From Pseudophaeomoniella oleicola (taxonomy: Eukaryota > Ascomycota > Eurotiomycetes > Phaeomoniellales > Phaeomoniellaceae), in NCBI GenBank assembly GCA_003868215.1, contig QWDQ01000024.1:1-64000 (forward strand): a DNA stretch of 64,000 bases, written 5' to 3'. The position numbers were made by a program, and so were the translations under genes. Of this stretch, positions 11,862 to 23,961 are shown in pieces (positions within the stretch are counted from its first letter, which is position 1; every line of letters begins with the position of its first letter). The notes below the pieces were generated by a model. The model had not been told where the DNA came from. It saw only the letters and a program-made list of their open reading frames with translations, and did no database searches.

Positions 11862-12324
11862 ATGGCCACGGAGCATCTGGAGCTCGCGGTCGAGCTTCCT
11901 CATGACCCATACTCCGTTCTACATATCCATTTGACACTATTATCGACATCAATCATGGCATTTATTACGAACAGTGCACCTGGAGAATCCGGGACCAGTG
12001 TGTCCGCCATGGGAAGCTTTGTATATGCCATGCCCATTGTCAGTGAACCCATCATCACTGGTTTCTCGCATCAGGATGCTAAACTTGTCACAGCTGAGCT
12101 CTCCTTCACGAGAGACTATCAACACTTCCCTCTTTTCCTCGCCGTCTTCTATCGACTTCGCAACACGCACATCCAAGGTCGTGGCACGCCGACTAGGGAT
12201 ACCTGTCTATGTGGGTTGCAGTTTAAATCTTATTGGTGGTTCGCTGGAAGATGAAATGGCAGCTTTGACTGCTATCGTAGATAAAATAGTTCGATCTTGG
12301 GAGGAGAGAAGTTCTCTTCCATGA
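11862..12324 (+). CDS. Proteasome assembly chaperone 4 (PAC4/Poc4-like)
   Basis: Small chaperone that, with PAC3, helps build the 20S proteasome alpha ring in the cytoplasm. Two exons, 11862-12038 and 12094-12324, with a 55-base intron, give 135 aa, the usual size for the family. Exon 1 holds VLHIHLTLLSTSIMAFITNS and MGSFVYAMP; exon 2 holds SSPSSIDFATRTSKVVARR and PVYVGCSLNL, then EDEMAALTAIVDKI. These blocks in this order are typical of PAC4 proteins. The donor is GTCAGT and the acceptor is TCACAG. The start is the first ATG (MATEHLEL); an upstream TTG is not needed. It is easy to miss because each exon is open in a different frame. Confidence 0.88.
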
Positions 12325-15300
12325 AACAAGAAGCTTACGCTCAGTCGATCAAGGGGAAAGGTGGGATTAGCACCAGCTACAGGAGCCGTACAGGATTCTG
12401 ACCGTTAAGACTCTGACAGTTACGGCGTTGGTGGGAGAGCCTCGTGGTAACTACTTCTGATGGAGTCTTCATGGTTGGAGGCAACAAGGTCCGCCATCCT
12501 CAGCTGTAAGGCGCAATGGTTCTGGTTCTAGACTTCCAAATGATACTACCACTACGTATCACAGAGGTAGACAATTATATACGCGCATAGGTGCAGAGGC
12601 GCATAGAGTGGTACAGTATGACAGATGCAACAATGACCAGCTTTTTCCAAACAAGAACTAGACGATAGTGCGTCCAGAAGTCATCATCTTTATTACTAAC
12701 TTACGCAGTAATTCCCACTCGTCGAAATTCAGTGAATCAACTACAAAAATCATGTATTAACCCCTGCATCTCACAAAGCGACAAGGGATGACTGCAGTGT
12801 CCTAAAACATCCTAATGATCACAATGTAACCCCGCATCGCATCAAAAGAAAAGAAAAACAAGAAGAGAAGAGGCAATTCAAGGAACGAAAAGGAAGAAGG
12901 CGAGATGGATACGATGTCAAAGATCAACCGCAAAAACACATTTGACCCAACAACACTAACCATAGCCAACAGCGGTGCTAGAGTCCCAACGGCAATCAAT
13001 TCCTTCGCTTTGCTTTGCACTTGCAAGTCGCATCAATTTCAACCCTTTCCTTCTAGGACCGAACTTACAGTAGTGTGGCAGCAAGCGACGATCTGGCCTT
13101 TGCTTAGGCGTTCATGGATCAGCAAGCCCAATCTCTGTTTGTGGTAATGATTCGATATATTCTCCAAACGCAGATGCGATTCTCACTTTACCATCTTTCG
13201 ATTTTCTAGTCTTTTCGCCCGTCTTTCTCTTTTCTCCCCTTCTCGCAGTATCCTGATTGACGATCGCTCGGTGCATCAAGATACCCCCCCTCCCCCGAGA
13301 AATGGCATCTCTTTTTCTACTACGTCTCAAGCTGGCGGGAATCTGTCCAACCTCTTAGCTGGCCTGCTGTCTTGGCCGTCCACCTTTCAGCGCATGTCGG
13401 TGTGATTCTTATTTCCCTGGGCACGGTCCAGACTGTTCTAGTCGGTAAGACTCCGGATCCAAGAACTTCTCATTCCTACCTAGCGACTAGGTACTCCTCT
13501 CACATTTTTCTGGCTCCATTGGCTCTATCCCTAGCTCGCTAGGTAAGGGTTGGTCCACTTGATTGCCAAATCTTATCCCACCACCCTATAGCGTACCATT
13601 ACACGTGGCGGCATATCTGTGTCGCTGTCTTCTCATTCCACCTTAATTAGTTCGGATGGTTTTGTGACTATAACCGCCATGAGCGCCGAGGCACCAATAG
13701 TTCCGGCTTCGGTACATGACGCGCCTTGGAATCCTCCCGATAATCGACTACGACGGAAATCCTCCCAGATAAGGCCATATTGCTACTCTCGATAACGTTT
13801 GTCTTGCTGCTATCTTCTGAGCTGTCATCTCGCTTACTAGAAACGACACTCGGTGGAGTAAGATATGTACTACGTAGTACTACGCAGTAAGCCATCGGTC
13901 CACAATATCTGTCGACTCGTTTCAACCGTCTCTGGAGGATACTTTCGTGGGCTAGCCTACCGTACACGACGTATTGTGAGCAGCAAACCAATCTTCAAGG
14001 GTGGTCATGGAAGGGATTATGTCGACGGAGTAGAACAGTGCTGTCCCTGAGACCCAGCTATTGGAATGGCCTCTCTGAGTGGTCCTGAAGGTGAAGCTTC
14101 ATTCTAGATAATGCCGTTGCCACCTCAGAGGCCGCCGTCACGATAGGATGGCCTTTTGATCAAGCCGTGCATATGTCAGGCTGATCGGCCACTTAATCAC
14201 TGCTGATCCATGCTCGTCTTACCTTTGAAAAGACCATTTCGGTTTTGCAGCTCCGAACACTTCATCTCACATTGTTGATGGTATAAGCATCAACGCACGC
14301 CGTTGGCAGTCCCCCCCCCCCTCTCTCTCTCTGGCCCTGGCACTGGAGCTATTGCGTGCCTTACAGTCGGTCGGCTCCCCTCCGTCTGATCGACGGTGTT
14401 CTGAAACTCCCTATCCGAGATAATGCCATAAAGGCTGATCTACCGCTCATACCTCCCTGAAGGTCCTATCGGTTAACAATCCTTCCACAACCGACGGGCG
14501 GGGAGCGGTGATCCACCGATTTAAGTTGCATAGTACTACGACCGCTTCAACGCCAAATGGTTACGCTGAAAACTCAGAGGACATGACTTCGAGATAAAAG
14601 AGAAAGTGTGGAAATACGAACTTAACTCGATCTTCCTCTCTCTCTCTCTCTCTTCTCCTCTCTCTGATCGTCCTACTTATTTCGTTATGCTCTTTCATTT
14701 CTATCTTCACCAATGACAAATGAGAGCCAGAAACTTGGCGCGGTTCGATGCGGCCGACATTGAAGCACCGATGGTGAGGCCCACCAACGCCTCTTCCCGG
14801 CCCCCCCTTTTTGACCTAGTTTCCCTAGGGCAATCAAAGGAGCTTTCGGAACCCCGATATTGGAGTTCTTGTACCAGTTACAGTACCTCGTAAACGGCGG
14901 TGGACCCAGGAGATCGACCAAGGATTTCCAGCTGTCACCCTGAGACGCCACACAGGCTCGCAGGGACGATCGGAAAATAGCAAAGACCCTTGTTGCATGG
15001 CCCCTCATTCCATAAGTTCCAGACACTCAGGGTGAGTAATTATTACCTTTGGTAACGATTGGATAATCCTCGGAATTCCCGTTCCACTACCATCGCAGTC
15101 TCACCACTTCCCGTGCAACGTGCAAAGACGAACAGGGGGGCTCGTATGGCGAACCACGGATTCTCACTAAAGTTCGGGCTGACGACGAGAAGAACATTCC
15201 GTCAAGACGATAATGGGGCCGCCAGTCGTATAACGCAGGCGAATTTCCAGGTGATGCTGTGGTTGTAGCAACCTTCCTTATGCAGTCAAACGCTAATGGA

Positions 15301-16703
15301 ACAGACCGAAAAAATCTTCGATCGACGTTGATAATGTAGCGAGTCTGGCATCCCCCAGCTTCCGATCATCTACTAGGACCCGCGCCACGGTGTCGTACTG
15401 TAGTACCATAGTAGATTGTGCACATGGGTCAGGATCGACCACATGTGCTGTAAAAAAGATATTTTCCCGGAAAGGAGCAACACAATGGAGACACAATGGT
15501 GGTCCACAGCGGGATGATCACTCCCAAAAACAGTACGTCCTCTACTGTAACGATACCATTTGCCGGCGAACAATCAACGGCAGTCTGTTGCCCAAAGCAA
15601 TCTACTTTCGATACCACTTGGGATCTCTGCACGGTTGATACGAACTTTAACCCCCTTCCTTAGGTTCCACTTCCTCGGGATAACAAGGAAATGAGCAACA
15701 TTGGAGATATACAGAATACCCTTAGGCGTTTCTGATTCTATGGTTGTATTTTTTAAGGATCTTGGCTCCATGGGTACCGAAGATCGGCCACCTCAGGCCT
15801 CCACCGGAGAGCTCCTCTCGGTATACTTCCATGGCTTCCATACCCCAGACATGCTTAAACCCCAACAAGTCTTCAAGTCCGAGATTTGAAAGCCCCGCCA
15901 GTCATGTAGCCGGAGTATGTGATTGAAGTATGGCTTGTCATGGCATTGGCGGCCCCAAAAAGTCCTTTCGCGGCTCGTCCTGCCACTCTGCTAACCTAGA
16001 GCCGTCTTTTTTTCATACCTCCTCACTCAAAAGGACCAATTAGGCATTTTCCTTTATTACTCGATTTGCGTCCGATACCCCTTTGCTTCCCGGTTCAGGC
16101 TGAGGCCTAAGACCCCGCCTAAATCGGTCCTTTCCAGTGGCGCATTCGGTTGAGTCACCCGAAAGTGATAAGGGTAGCATCGAGCTCGTGGCTGGTCGAC
16201 GCTTTCTGCCAAATTCACCTTCAAACCTTCACCTATTATCTACCCAAGTAGGCGTAAACAATATCCATCCCGCGACTCGTTCGAGACCGTCATCGCTGAA
16301 TTTATATCGAGGTCATCAATTCCTACGTCGCCGACGCATCAGCTAGTGGATTCGATTGTCTATCAGCGTCTTCGGTCCTGCATTCGCTAGCTGGGTTTGG
16401 GCGTGGTGAGGGCCTCTGTATGAAGCTCCAGATCTCAAAGTGTCGTTACTATACTCGGATCGTATCGACTGTTTTGCCGTTGTCTGGAAACTTTTCTTTC
16501 GATTGGAGGGCTGCTGGGCATATGCAGCGCTCGTTCTCATTATAGTAACCACGTTGGTCTTCTGCGGTAGATACCACCACATGACTCAATCGGGAAATAC
16601 TTCGAGTGCGGCTTTTTTGTCTATCGATATCGATGTCGGATTCATAAAGGGCAAAACGTTTCCACGGCATCTCACAACCGTCGAGTTTTGGGGGAAGTGA
16701 TTT
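12325..16703. other. 4.4-kb gene-poor stretch upstream of the second regulator
   Basis: The largest gap in the window. I find no recognisable protein, tRNA or mobile element. Short open frames exist on both strands, such as a hydrophobic one at 12802-13026 minus, but none splices into a family I know. It contains a C-run followed by CT repeats (14311-14332), a CT microsatellite near 14635-14652, and one copy of the TACTACGTAGTA palindrome. A long promoter or 5' leader for the downstream regulator, or a noncoding RNA, are the plausible contents. Confidence 0.5.
13867..13880. repeat. 14-bp palindrome GTACTACGTAGTAC
   Basis: First of three intergenic copies sharing the 12-base palindromic core TACTACGTAGTA (others at 19801 and 28011). 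Confidence 0.9.
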
Positions 16704-19299
16704 ATGACGACGTCAATGCAAGAGCCTCCTCACCATGGATCGGGGAGTGGCAGCGCCGCTGCCTACGATTCGTCATCGGTATCGTCGACAGCGTCTCCCC
16801 AAACGCAATTCTCTTCTAATCCTACTTATTACCACCCAGCGCCACCGACGAGATCAGGGAGCAGCCTGAACCCCTCTCTTTCTGTGGCTCCTCTGTCAGG
16901 TTCCTTCGCGCCTCGCTATGATGTACCTCCCCAGATGCCATCTGATGCACAATCTTTCATGTCAGATGCACCTTTTCTAGCTGGAAAAGGCCTGTTGCAG
17001 CCTCAAATGGGCTCTGTTCCTCTACACAGTCAAAAGCGAGCCTACAGGCAGCGGAGGAAAGATCCCAGCTGTGACGCATGTCGGGAGAGAAAAGTGAAGG
17101 TGATTTGCGGCTGAAAGGTATTGGCTACTAAAAGGATGCTAATATGTTCGCAGTGCGATGCCACGGATACGACGAGCTGTTCCGAGTGTTCAAGTAGAAA
17201 TGTCCGGTGTCAATTCACAAAAGAGACCAACCGAAGAATGTCCTCCATCAAGTGAGTCCAGTCAGGACCACTTTTGTCATCACTGCTGACAAAGTCACTC
17301 GTAGGCAGGTGCAGGATCTTGAGAAGCAATTACAACAGGCTAGACAACAGCTTCGGCAGTACCGTTCCCAGATGCCAGCCAGCGACAGCACTACCATGGA
17401 TCTCGATGTTCCGGTCCAGGCGCAACATGGCATTCCCGGGATAGGGACACAGCCACAGAGGCGCCCGAAGCCTTCAATCACAGAAGATCTATCGCATGTA
17501 AGGTTTAGAATGAGAGACTATGGTCGTGGAGTTATCAGCGCTCCTCCGCCTTACAGACCCTGGGTGCCACAACCAACGCTACAGCATGAACGTCCACAGT
17601 TACCACCTAGACAGGTAGCAGACAGTTTATTGCGCCGATATTACGACTGTATACATATCGTTTTCCCTATCGTTCACTGGCCAACTTTTTACGAAGAATT
17701 CGGCCTTGTATATAGGCAAGGCAGCGTCCAAGAGACCCCCCGAGCGTGGATTGGTGTTCTGTTAAACATGTTTGCCTGTGGTTCACTTTTTACGTCAGAT
17801 CCAAAAAAATTTGATGAAGGCAGGGATTACCTCGCAAAAGGTAATGCCATGCTTGACACATGGCAGAGCGACTTCTCGTTGGATACAGCCAGGGCCGCTT
17901 TTCTGGCCAGCATTTTTACCATGGAAATAAACCTACGGTCTGCTAGTTGGGTCTGGTCGAGTGTTGCCATCAGCAGTGCACATGACTTGGGGCTACATGT
18001 GCAGGGCGGGTCATGGTCCCCCATTGAGGGCGAGATGAGGAAGCGTCTATGGTATTGCATGTATTCCTGGGATAGGTACGAGTGGATGGTTGTCTTTTTG
18101 GTTTCAACTGTCATACTAACGTGCTAAGGATATTATCGTTTGAGCTCGGGAAACCGATGATCATCAACGAGGAAAGCTTCGACACGGAGTGCCCAGAACC
18201 AGTCGATGATCAATCAATAACCGAGAAGGGCATTATTGGCTCACGTCAACCATCAACGACTCTGTTGGCGACCATCCACCTCGCAAGGTCTCTACAGTCG
18301 TTCAACAAAATTTTCAGAGACCCCTACATCACTGACGAGGTACTTCAGTCTCGAGAACAATATTTGAGAACCTGTATAGTATCTTTGCCGAAGCATTTAT
18401 CGTTGACCTCAGACGCGCCTCTGGATCCTCATTATCTCACACCTTTACTGTATTATCAAAATGCTCGATTACTGCTATTCCGTCACAACCTATCACCATT
18501 ATCGCCACCAGACGTACGGCTAAACGCCATAGAATATTGCGCAAGGATCGCCAGAGACACGACTCGCTTGCTTTCACGTTGCATGACATTTCACGACTCG
18601 CAACCCAGTGATGCATGGCGTCAGCAGCTGTCCGCATCGGCTTCTACTCTTCTGTGTACGCATCTCTGGCGATGTATACTTCTTCTACTTTTCCACGGCG
18701 AGTACAGTCCCGCCCTTGTTCTAGTCCGTGGCTGCACAGCGATTGGAGATGCGCGACCTGTGAATGCCTCGTGCGGCCGTTATCTTTCATTTTTCTTGTC
18801 CACTTTGCATGACCGCTTACAAACTGGGAAGACAAACTTTGATCAGGATGAGGAAATGATCGCATATGCCAGTGGGGACCTCCAAGCGTCGGCTAACGGC
18901 GGTTGGATCTGGCACGGGACCGAGATTGGACACGATGGAGCGCATTCTGATATCTTGGGGTCAAGGAGTTCGGGATCAGCACTCCATCCATCACTCAGTG
19001 AAGAAGAGAAGTCCGAGTGGGGTGGGTGGCAAAGAATCGAACATTCGATAAAGTATCTCTTGGACAACCAACACGGACAACGTCCCTTTGAACATCGTCC
19101 GGCAGAGAGACGCAGCGAGCGTGTATGGCCGTCTCCGCCACCCTTCCAGGACCAGCGCTCTACAGAGATATCGCGGGTCCCAACTGCAGACTTAGTTCAT
19201 CCGTCACCTTCGCAGCCGCCACCGAGTTCAAGCATTATCACTCCTTCAGCTGGTTCACCCAACCATTCGGATCGGATGAACATCGCGAACATCATATAG
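16704..19299 (+). CDS. Zn2Cys6 transcription factor with fungal_trans domain
   Basis: Full-length nuclear regulator; targets unknown. Four exons: 16704-17099, 17154-17251, 17305-18075 and 18129-19299, giving 811 aa. Residues 1-110 are Ser/Pro/Gln-rich. The binuclear zinc cluster (C123, C126, C133, C141, C144, C151) is split by intron 1 right after CRERKVK. A short coiled coil (QVQDLEKQLQQARQQLRQY) follows after intron 2. The fungal_trans middle region starts near residue 260 (DCIHIVFPIVHWPTFYEEF) and includes WYCMYSWDR-ILSFELGKP across intron 3. The C-terminus is Ser/Pro-rich and disordered. All four exons close in one frame. It sits alone beyond a 4.4-kb gap, consistent with a long regulatory region. 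Confidence 0.9.
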
Positions 19300-20169
19300 A
19301 ACAAAAGCGTGATTCCTGCGTTAGTCACTTGTACATCCTCGCTATGTTATTGTTAGAGAATGGAGCGAGCGTTGATATGGTAGGTAGTGCCAGTGTTGTA
19401 CTATTGATCCTATCCGCATATTAGATTTGTCGCAAACCCTCATCAATTGCATTCACTAGTCCTGTCAGTTGATTGAAGATGCAGCTGATCATTGATCACG
19501 CTCTACCTCAACTGCCAGTGTTTCCCATTCCTATCTCGATTTCGATTTCAATGTCGATTCTTCTCTCCTCACCGCCATTGTTATCTGATCATCGGCGTCA
19601 CGGGCATTCAAGATGCGGGGCTCATTTGGACGGCGTTGCGGGACACCGATTCACCTCGGCAAAAGCGACAGATCGTAATCAATTAATTATTTGTAGTAAC
19701 AAAAGGTAACAATTAACTTAGCATCGGCGCATCGATTCGGTCCACCCTTTTTCTTTTTACCTAACTATCGTCAACAAGATCCAAGTTGTTAGAGAAATCT
19801 ATACTACGTAGTATGTTTCTTTAGCGCGACATGTCTTGCTTCTCTGAGATTGCTCGGGTGGCCCGACTTCAGCTCCAGTGTTCCTATCTCCGTTCGCTTC
19901 GTTTCTGTTGTACAGTTTCCTAGTTCACTGCCCTGCGATTGTCGACCTGCAGAGACTGCGACAATCGGTCTTATTACGGCGCTCGCTTCGTCTCTGAGCA
20001 TGATTGCCTAGAAAGGGGGGGGAGCATTGTCAAACATCATTAGTTAGTCGGATACTACAAACCCTTGAGCTTCGGTACATTTATACAAGTAGAGTGTGTT
20101 ACTTGAAACATCTCCCAGCAGACGCTCCTCTATCTCTGCCCTGCGATAAACATTGCCTGCCATTTCAGC
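19300..20169. other. Intergenic region before the thioesterase gene
   Basis: 3' flank of the regulator and promoter of the thioesterase. It contains the second TACTACGTAGTA palindrome and an eight-G run near 20016. No supportable gene. Confidence 0.5.
19801..19814. repeat. 14-bp palindrome ATACTACGTAGTAT
   Basis: Second intergenic copy of the TACTACGTAGTA core; its outer bases differ from the other two copies but are still self-complementary. Confidence 0.9.
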
Positions 20170-21414
20170 ATGGCTCCTACTTTGGTTACGCCTCCGCCAC
20201 CTCCCGCTCATCTTTCGCCCATGGAGACTACTCTTCAACTGACTCCGCTCCCTCCGTTCGGCCCCTCGATATTTACCAACACCAGAGCGCTATGGCACCC
20301 ACCAGGCGCTCGCGGTATATACGGCGGTGCAGCCATAGCGCAGTCGCTTCTTGCGGCGTACAAAACGCTACCTTCGAACGAGTACTTGATACACAGTATG
20401 CACTGTTATTTCGTACTGGCAGGTGACAGTGATACTCCTGTTGTATACTACGTCGAAAGAGTTAGGGATGGCAGAGGATTTGCGACGAGGACCGTTCAAG
20501 CAAGACAAGCAGGGAGGGCCATATTTACAGCGACCATGAGTTTTTCGAGAAGGGGTTCAGGTGGAAAGAAGCAGGTGAGGCACGCAGTAAGCTTGCCACA
20601 AGGCGCGAAGGGTACTTGCCCAGCAGAAATGTTCGAGCAATTGATGACGGAAGAGGAGATGAAAGAGGCCGAGACGTATGGTTCACCTGTCGCCGGCAGA
20701 AGTCCTTTCGAGACGTGGAGGTTCCCTATTCTCAACAAATCACCAAGTGGCACAGTGCTGAACCAGTCCGAGAAGCGCGCACCAGGTTGGATTCGAGCTC
20801 GAGGACATATCAGCAACAACCCGACCATGCCGGTTCCAGACACGGCTGAAAACGGCGAGCCACTGGACGAGCATGTGGCCCACGTCTGCGCTCTTGCATA
20901 CATGTCCGACAGCTATTTCATCGGGACCGTACCCCGCGTGCACAACATCATAGGAGCCACGGACCGAAAAACCATCGAAGCCGCGATCAAAAACATGGGC
21001 GACGCCGGCAAACACGAACAAGCCAGAACCCTCGAAACCTACCTCATCGAACTAGCCGAATCCGAAGCCCAAGAAAAAGAAAGACGATCCCGTGATGCTA
21101 CTGCTGCTACCGCCACCGACAATAATAACAACGCCGATGACCGCCCCTCCGTCGGCATGATGGTCACGCTCGACCACACCATCTTCTTCCACAACCCCGA
21201 ACATTTCCGCGCCGACGACTGGCTATACAGCGAGATGCGCTCCCCTTGGGCCGGCGACGGGCGTGGACTCGTCGAACAGCACATCTGGGCGCGTGACGGC
21301 ACGTTGATCGCGACGTGTATGCAGGAAGGGGTCGTGCGGATGAAGCAGGATGTTGCGAGTAGTCCAAAGACGGAAGAGGAAAAGAAGAAGGAGAAGGGGA
21401 TTAGTAAATTGTAA
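20170..21414 (+). CDS. Peroxisomal acyl-CoA thioesterase, TesB/ACOT8-like
   Basis: Hydrolyses acyl-CoA to free fatty acid and CoA, tuning CoA pools during peroxisomal beta-oxidation. Single exon, 414 aa. The double hotdog fold is visible: N-terminal ALWHPPGARGIYGGAAIAQS and LIHSMHCYFVLAGDSD, then YVERVRDGRGFATRTVQA; C-terminal VTLDHTIFFHNPEHFRADDW and RGLVEQHIWARDGTLIATC. A linker of about 45 residues, rich in Glu/Ala/Asn, separates the halves and is longer than in bacterial TesB. The last three residues are SKL, the canonical type 1 peroxisomal targeting signal. The start ATG gives a Pro-rich leader; a second ATG 17 codons later (METTLQLT) is possible. It is convergent with the methyltransferase-fold gene. 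Confidence 0.93.
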   Translation: MAPTLVTPPPPPAHLSPMETTLQLTPLPPFGPSIFTNTRALWHPPGARGIYGGAAIAQSLLAAYKTLPSNEYLIHSMHCYFVLAGDSDTPVVYYVERVRDGRGFATRTVQARQAGRAIFTATMSFSRRGSGGKKQVRHAVSLPQGAKGTCPAEMFEQLMTEEEMKEAETYGSPVAGRSPFETWRFPILNKSPSGTVLNQSEKRAPGWIRARGHISNNPTMPVPDTAENGEPLDEHVAHVCALAYMSDSYFIGTVPRVHNIIGATDRKTIEAAIKNMGDAGKHEQARTLETYLIELAESEAQEKERRSRDATAATATDNNNNADDRPSVGMMVTLDHTIFFHNPEHFRADDWLYSEMRSPWAGDGRGLVEQHIWARDGTLIATCMQEGVVRMKQDVASSPKTEEEKKKEKGISKL

Positions 21415-21632
21415 TGGGGTATATATTCTTAAAATTATTGTATATGTATGTATAGCATGACCCAGTTTCGCCTGCCACTTGTTCATCAAATTGAGCCATA
21501 TGTGTATATATTATATACCTTGGGTATATCTTAGTCTGTATATAAATCTCTCTGACAAGGTAGACAGACAATCTATCCAACATTTCCCATCCATCCCTCA
21601 TCATCTTCCTTTTTTCCAATTCCATTCCTTAA

Positions 21633-23175
21633 TTACATCTCCCTCGTAAAAACATACAACCCCTCATCCTTCCCCGCGAAACTGGGCAACGCCACCCTCA
21701 CCCTGAACTTCCACTTCCTCTTCCGCATCACCTCATCCGTCTCAAAGAATTCCTCGACGGTCATATCCGCGAAAGCGGTGAAGCGGTTTGCATTTTGCGT
21801 TCCCGCGATAATGATCGTGTCGCCGCGGTAGGCGTGCAGGATGTGGCGGGTGAGATCGCGTGCGGCGGTGACGGGGTAGACGAGGAGGAGGACGGCGGAG
21901 GGGGAGCCGTGGGTTTGTTTGAGGAAGTCGAGGGCGTGGGTGTGCACGGTGTCGGGGATGTAGGTGTAGCGGTAGGAGGAGGAGAAGTTGTCGACGGCGG
22001 TGACGGAGGGGAGGGAAAAGGGCGGGAGGCGGAGGAGGTGGGTCCAGTAGCCGTTGCCGCTGCCGAGGTCGAGGACGCCGGAGGGGTGGGAGGGGAGGCG
22101 CGCGTAGTGGGCGATGATGTTGAGGGCTTCCCATGAGGGGCAGAGGCAGCCGAAGTGGTGGTAGAGGACGGGGAGCATCGGGTGGGTTTGTTTCGCGGCC
22201 GAGGGGTGGGCGTAGTGGGGGTCGTCGAGGGGGCCGATGAACCCCGTCTCGTGACAGGTCCAGGCCCAGATGTCGAAGTAGGGATTTTTCCAGGGCGCTT
22301 TGCGGCGTGGGATCGTGATTGTCGTCTCGCTTTGCTTCTTCTCTTTGCCGTCTTCTTCGGAATTGGCATTGTCTTCATTCTCGCCGGGGAAGATCCGTTT
22401 GGCAATTAGATAGGCCGCGACGTGGGAGCGGGGAGATCCCTTTTTGGCGTTTGAGGCGAACGTCTTTAGGGCTTTTGGGGTGGAGGTCGATGGTTGGAAG
22501 ATCGAGATGTATGCGTCTATGTCGGCGGGCGGGATCTGGAGGAGATCATTATCAGTCAGACTTCTTATATTCTCTGGTTGGTTCTTCGTAGAACGGAAAA
22601 TAAAATGACTCTAAGCGAGCTTTGATCGTCCTGTTTACCAAATAATTGGGTTACAGGCCTTGCCTGCATGGGACTTCTGAGGGTTTGCAAGTCTTGATAT
22701 GATGTACCAGGGCTGAGGCAGAAACAGCAGCAAGTGGAAGCAGGAGAAACAGGAACATCCTTCTCTCCATCTCACCACAGTCTCTTCACCTATCCATAGA
22801 CATCTCCTCCCCCCACCCTTTCAATTCATCAAAAAGGACAACTTCCCATAAAACCAAAGGTCCAAAACACCAAAGAAAGGGGTTCGGTTCATATCGCATA
22901 CTTACCACGATATTCCCCCCTCCATCCCTGTAGTAATACTTCAACGTCCCCGTATCCATCAATTCCTGAATCCGCGCCAACGTCATCGAGAACCCCTCGC
23001 TCTTGTATTCGTATCCATCATCGTCGGGTATGTTGAATGTAGAGCGGATCGTGTGGGAGAAGGGTGTGGTGGGGGGGATGGGAGAGGAGGAGGAAGAGTA
23101 AGGCCAGGATGAGACGAGGGTGGTGGGGGAGGGGGGGTTGTAGGAGGGGGAGGATGAGGAGGGATGGGAGGGCAT
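21633..23175 (-). CDS. Uncharacterised methyltransferase-fold protein
   Basis: Two exons, 23175-22906 and 22535-21633, give 390 aa. The second exon carries a Rossmann-type SAM-binding motif, VLDLGSGNGYWTHLL, then VTAVDNFSS and a hydrophobic strand AVLLLVYP, as expected for a class I methyltransferase. Upstream are a proline/serine-rich N-terminus and KNPYFDIWAWTCHETGF. Exon 2 is extremely C-rich in the coding strand, which opens long false frames in other registers. The intron is 370 bases, far longer than others here; donor GTAAGT and acceptor CTCCAG are clean and the frame closes. No substrate can be named, and it could be a catalytically inactive family member. Confidence 0.8.
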
Positions 23176-23961
23176 TGGTATGGGAGAGGGAGGGGGAATG
23201 GGGAGATGGAGATGGTAAAGGGTTCTCTGATTGTTGTTGTCGTTGTTGTCGTTGATTTTTTCTTGGGTTTTTATTAAAGAACTGGCTTTTTCCCTGTCCT
23301 TTCCTTTCCGGCTTGCCTCAGAGGATAACGATTTCCTTCTCTTTTCTTTTCTTTTTTTTTTCCTTTTATCTCCTTTCTTATTTTCCTTCCTGTGATCTAC
23401 TGATTTTGAAGACAGTGATGGAAGAGAATTCTGTATAAATATATCCGCAAATACGCCGAATGGAGGCGAGTTAAGAAATTTATATCGTTGGGACGGATAT
23501 GTGCTGCCGATTCCCGTAAACCCTTTTTATTACGGATAATCGTCCATTAATTGTCACCAAGATGTGCGGATTGGGTTATGACAGGAAATAAATATAGTGA
23601 TAATTGGGAACATGATATTTGAAGTGTGCTTATATGAAATGATATAGTGAGATTGCAGAGAGAGAGAGAGAGTATATGGAGTTGTTTGGGATAAGTAAAA
23701 GGTATCGGATTGTGTTAGGTGTATATAATAGTATCACCTCTCCTCTCCCCCTTCCATTGGCTGATATACCTATCTATTAATACCAGGATCGCTCCTGTGG
23801 CTATCAAGACGCAGACTAGCGAAATCATTTACTTCAAATAATGTAACTCCCGCGATTGGCATGTCGAAGTAGCCTTCCTACGTCGCATGCCTGTCATTCG
23901 GTTCCCTATTCCAGCAGAATAAGGCGATATCCTCAAAACTCCTCAGCGTGGAAGATCGCAC
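23176..23961. other. Intergenic region, methyltransferase-fold gene promoter
   Basis: AT-rich 5' flank with pyrimidine tracts near 23335-23370 and a GA microsatellite near 23655-23673. No gene seen. Confidence 0.5.

Noticed and set aside
12802-13026. Minus-strand hydrophobic frame in the gene-poor interval
   Set aside because: It starts at TTG, and attempts to join it to an upstream exon through a GTAAGT donor near 13070 gave no ATG-initiated frame.
21742-22405. Long Pro/Arg/Ser-rich open frames on both strands over the methyltransferase-fold exon
   Set aside because: They are shadows created by the strong C bias of the coding strand; only the frame with the SAM-binding motif has protein character and splices to an upstream exon.
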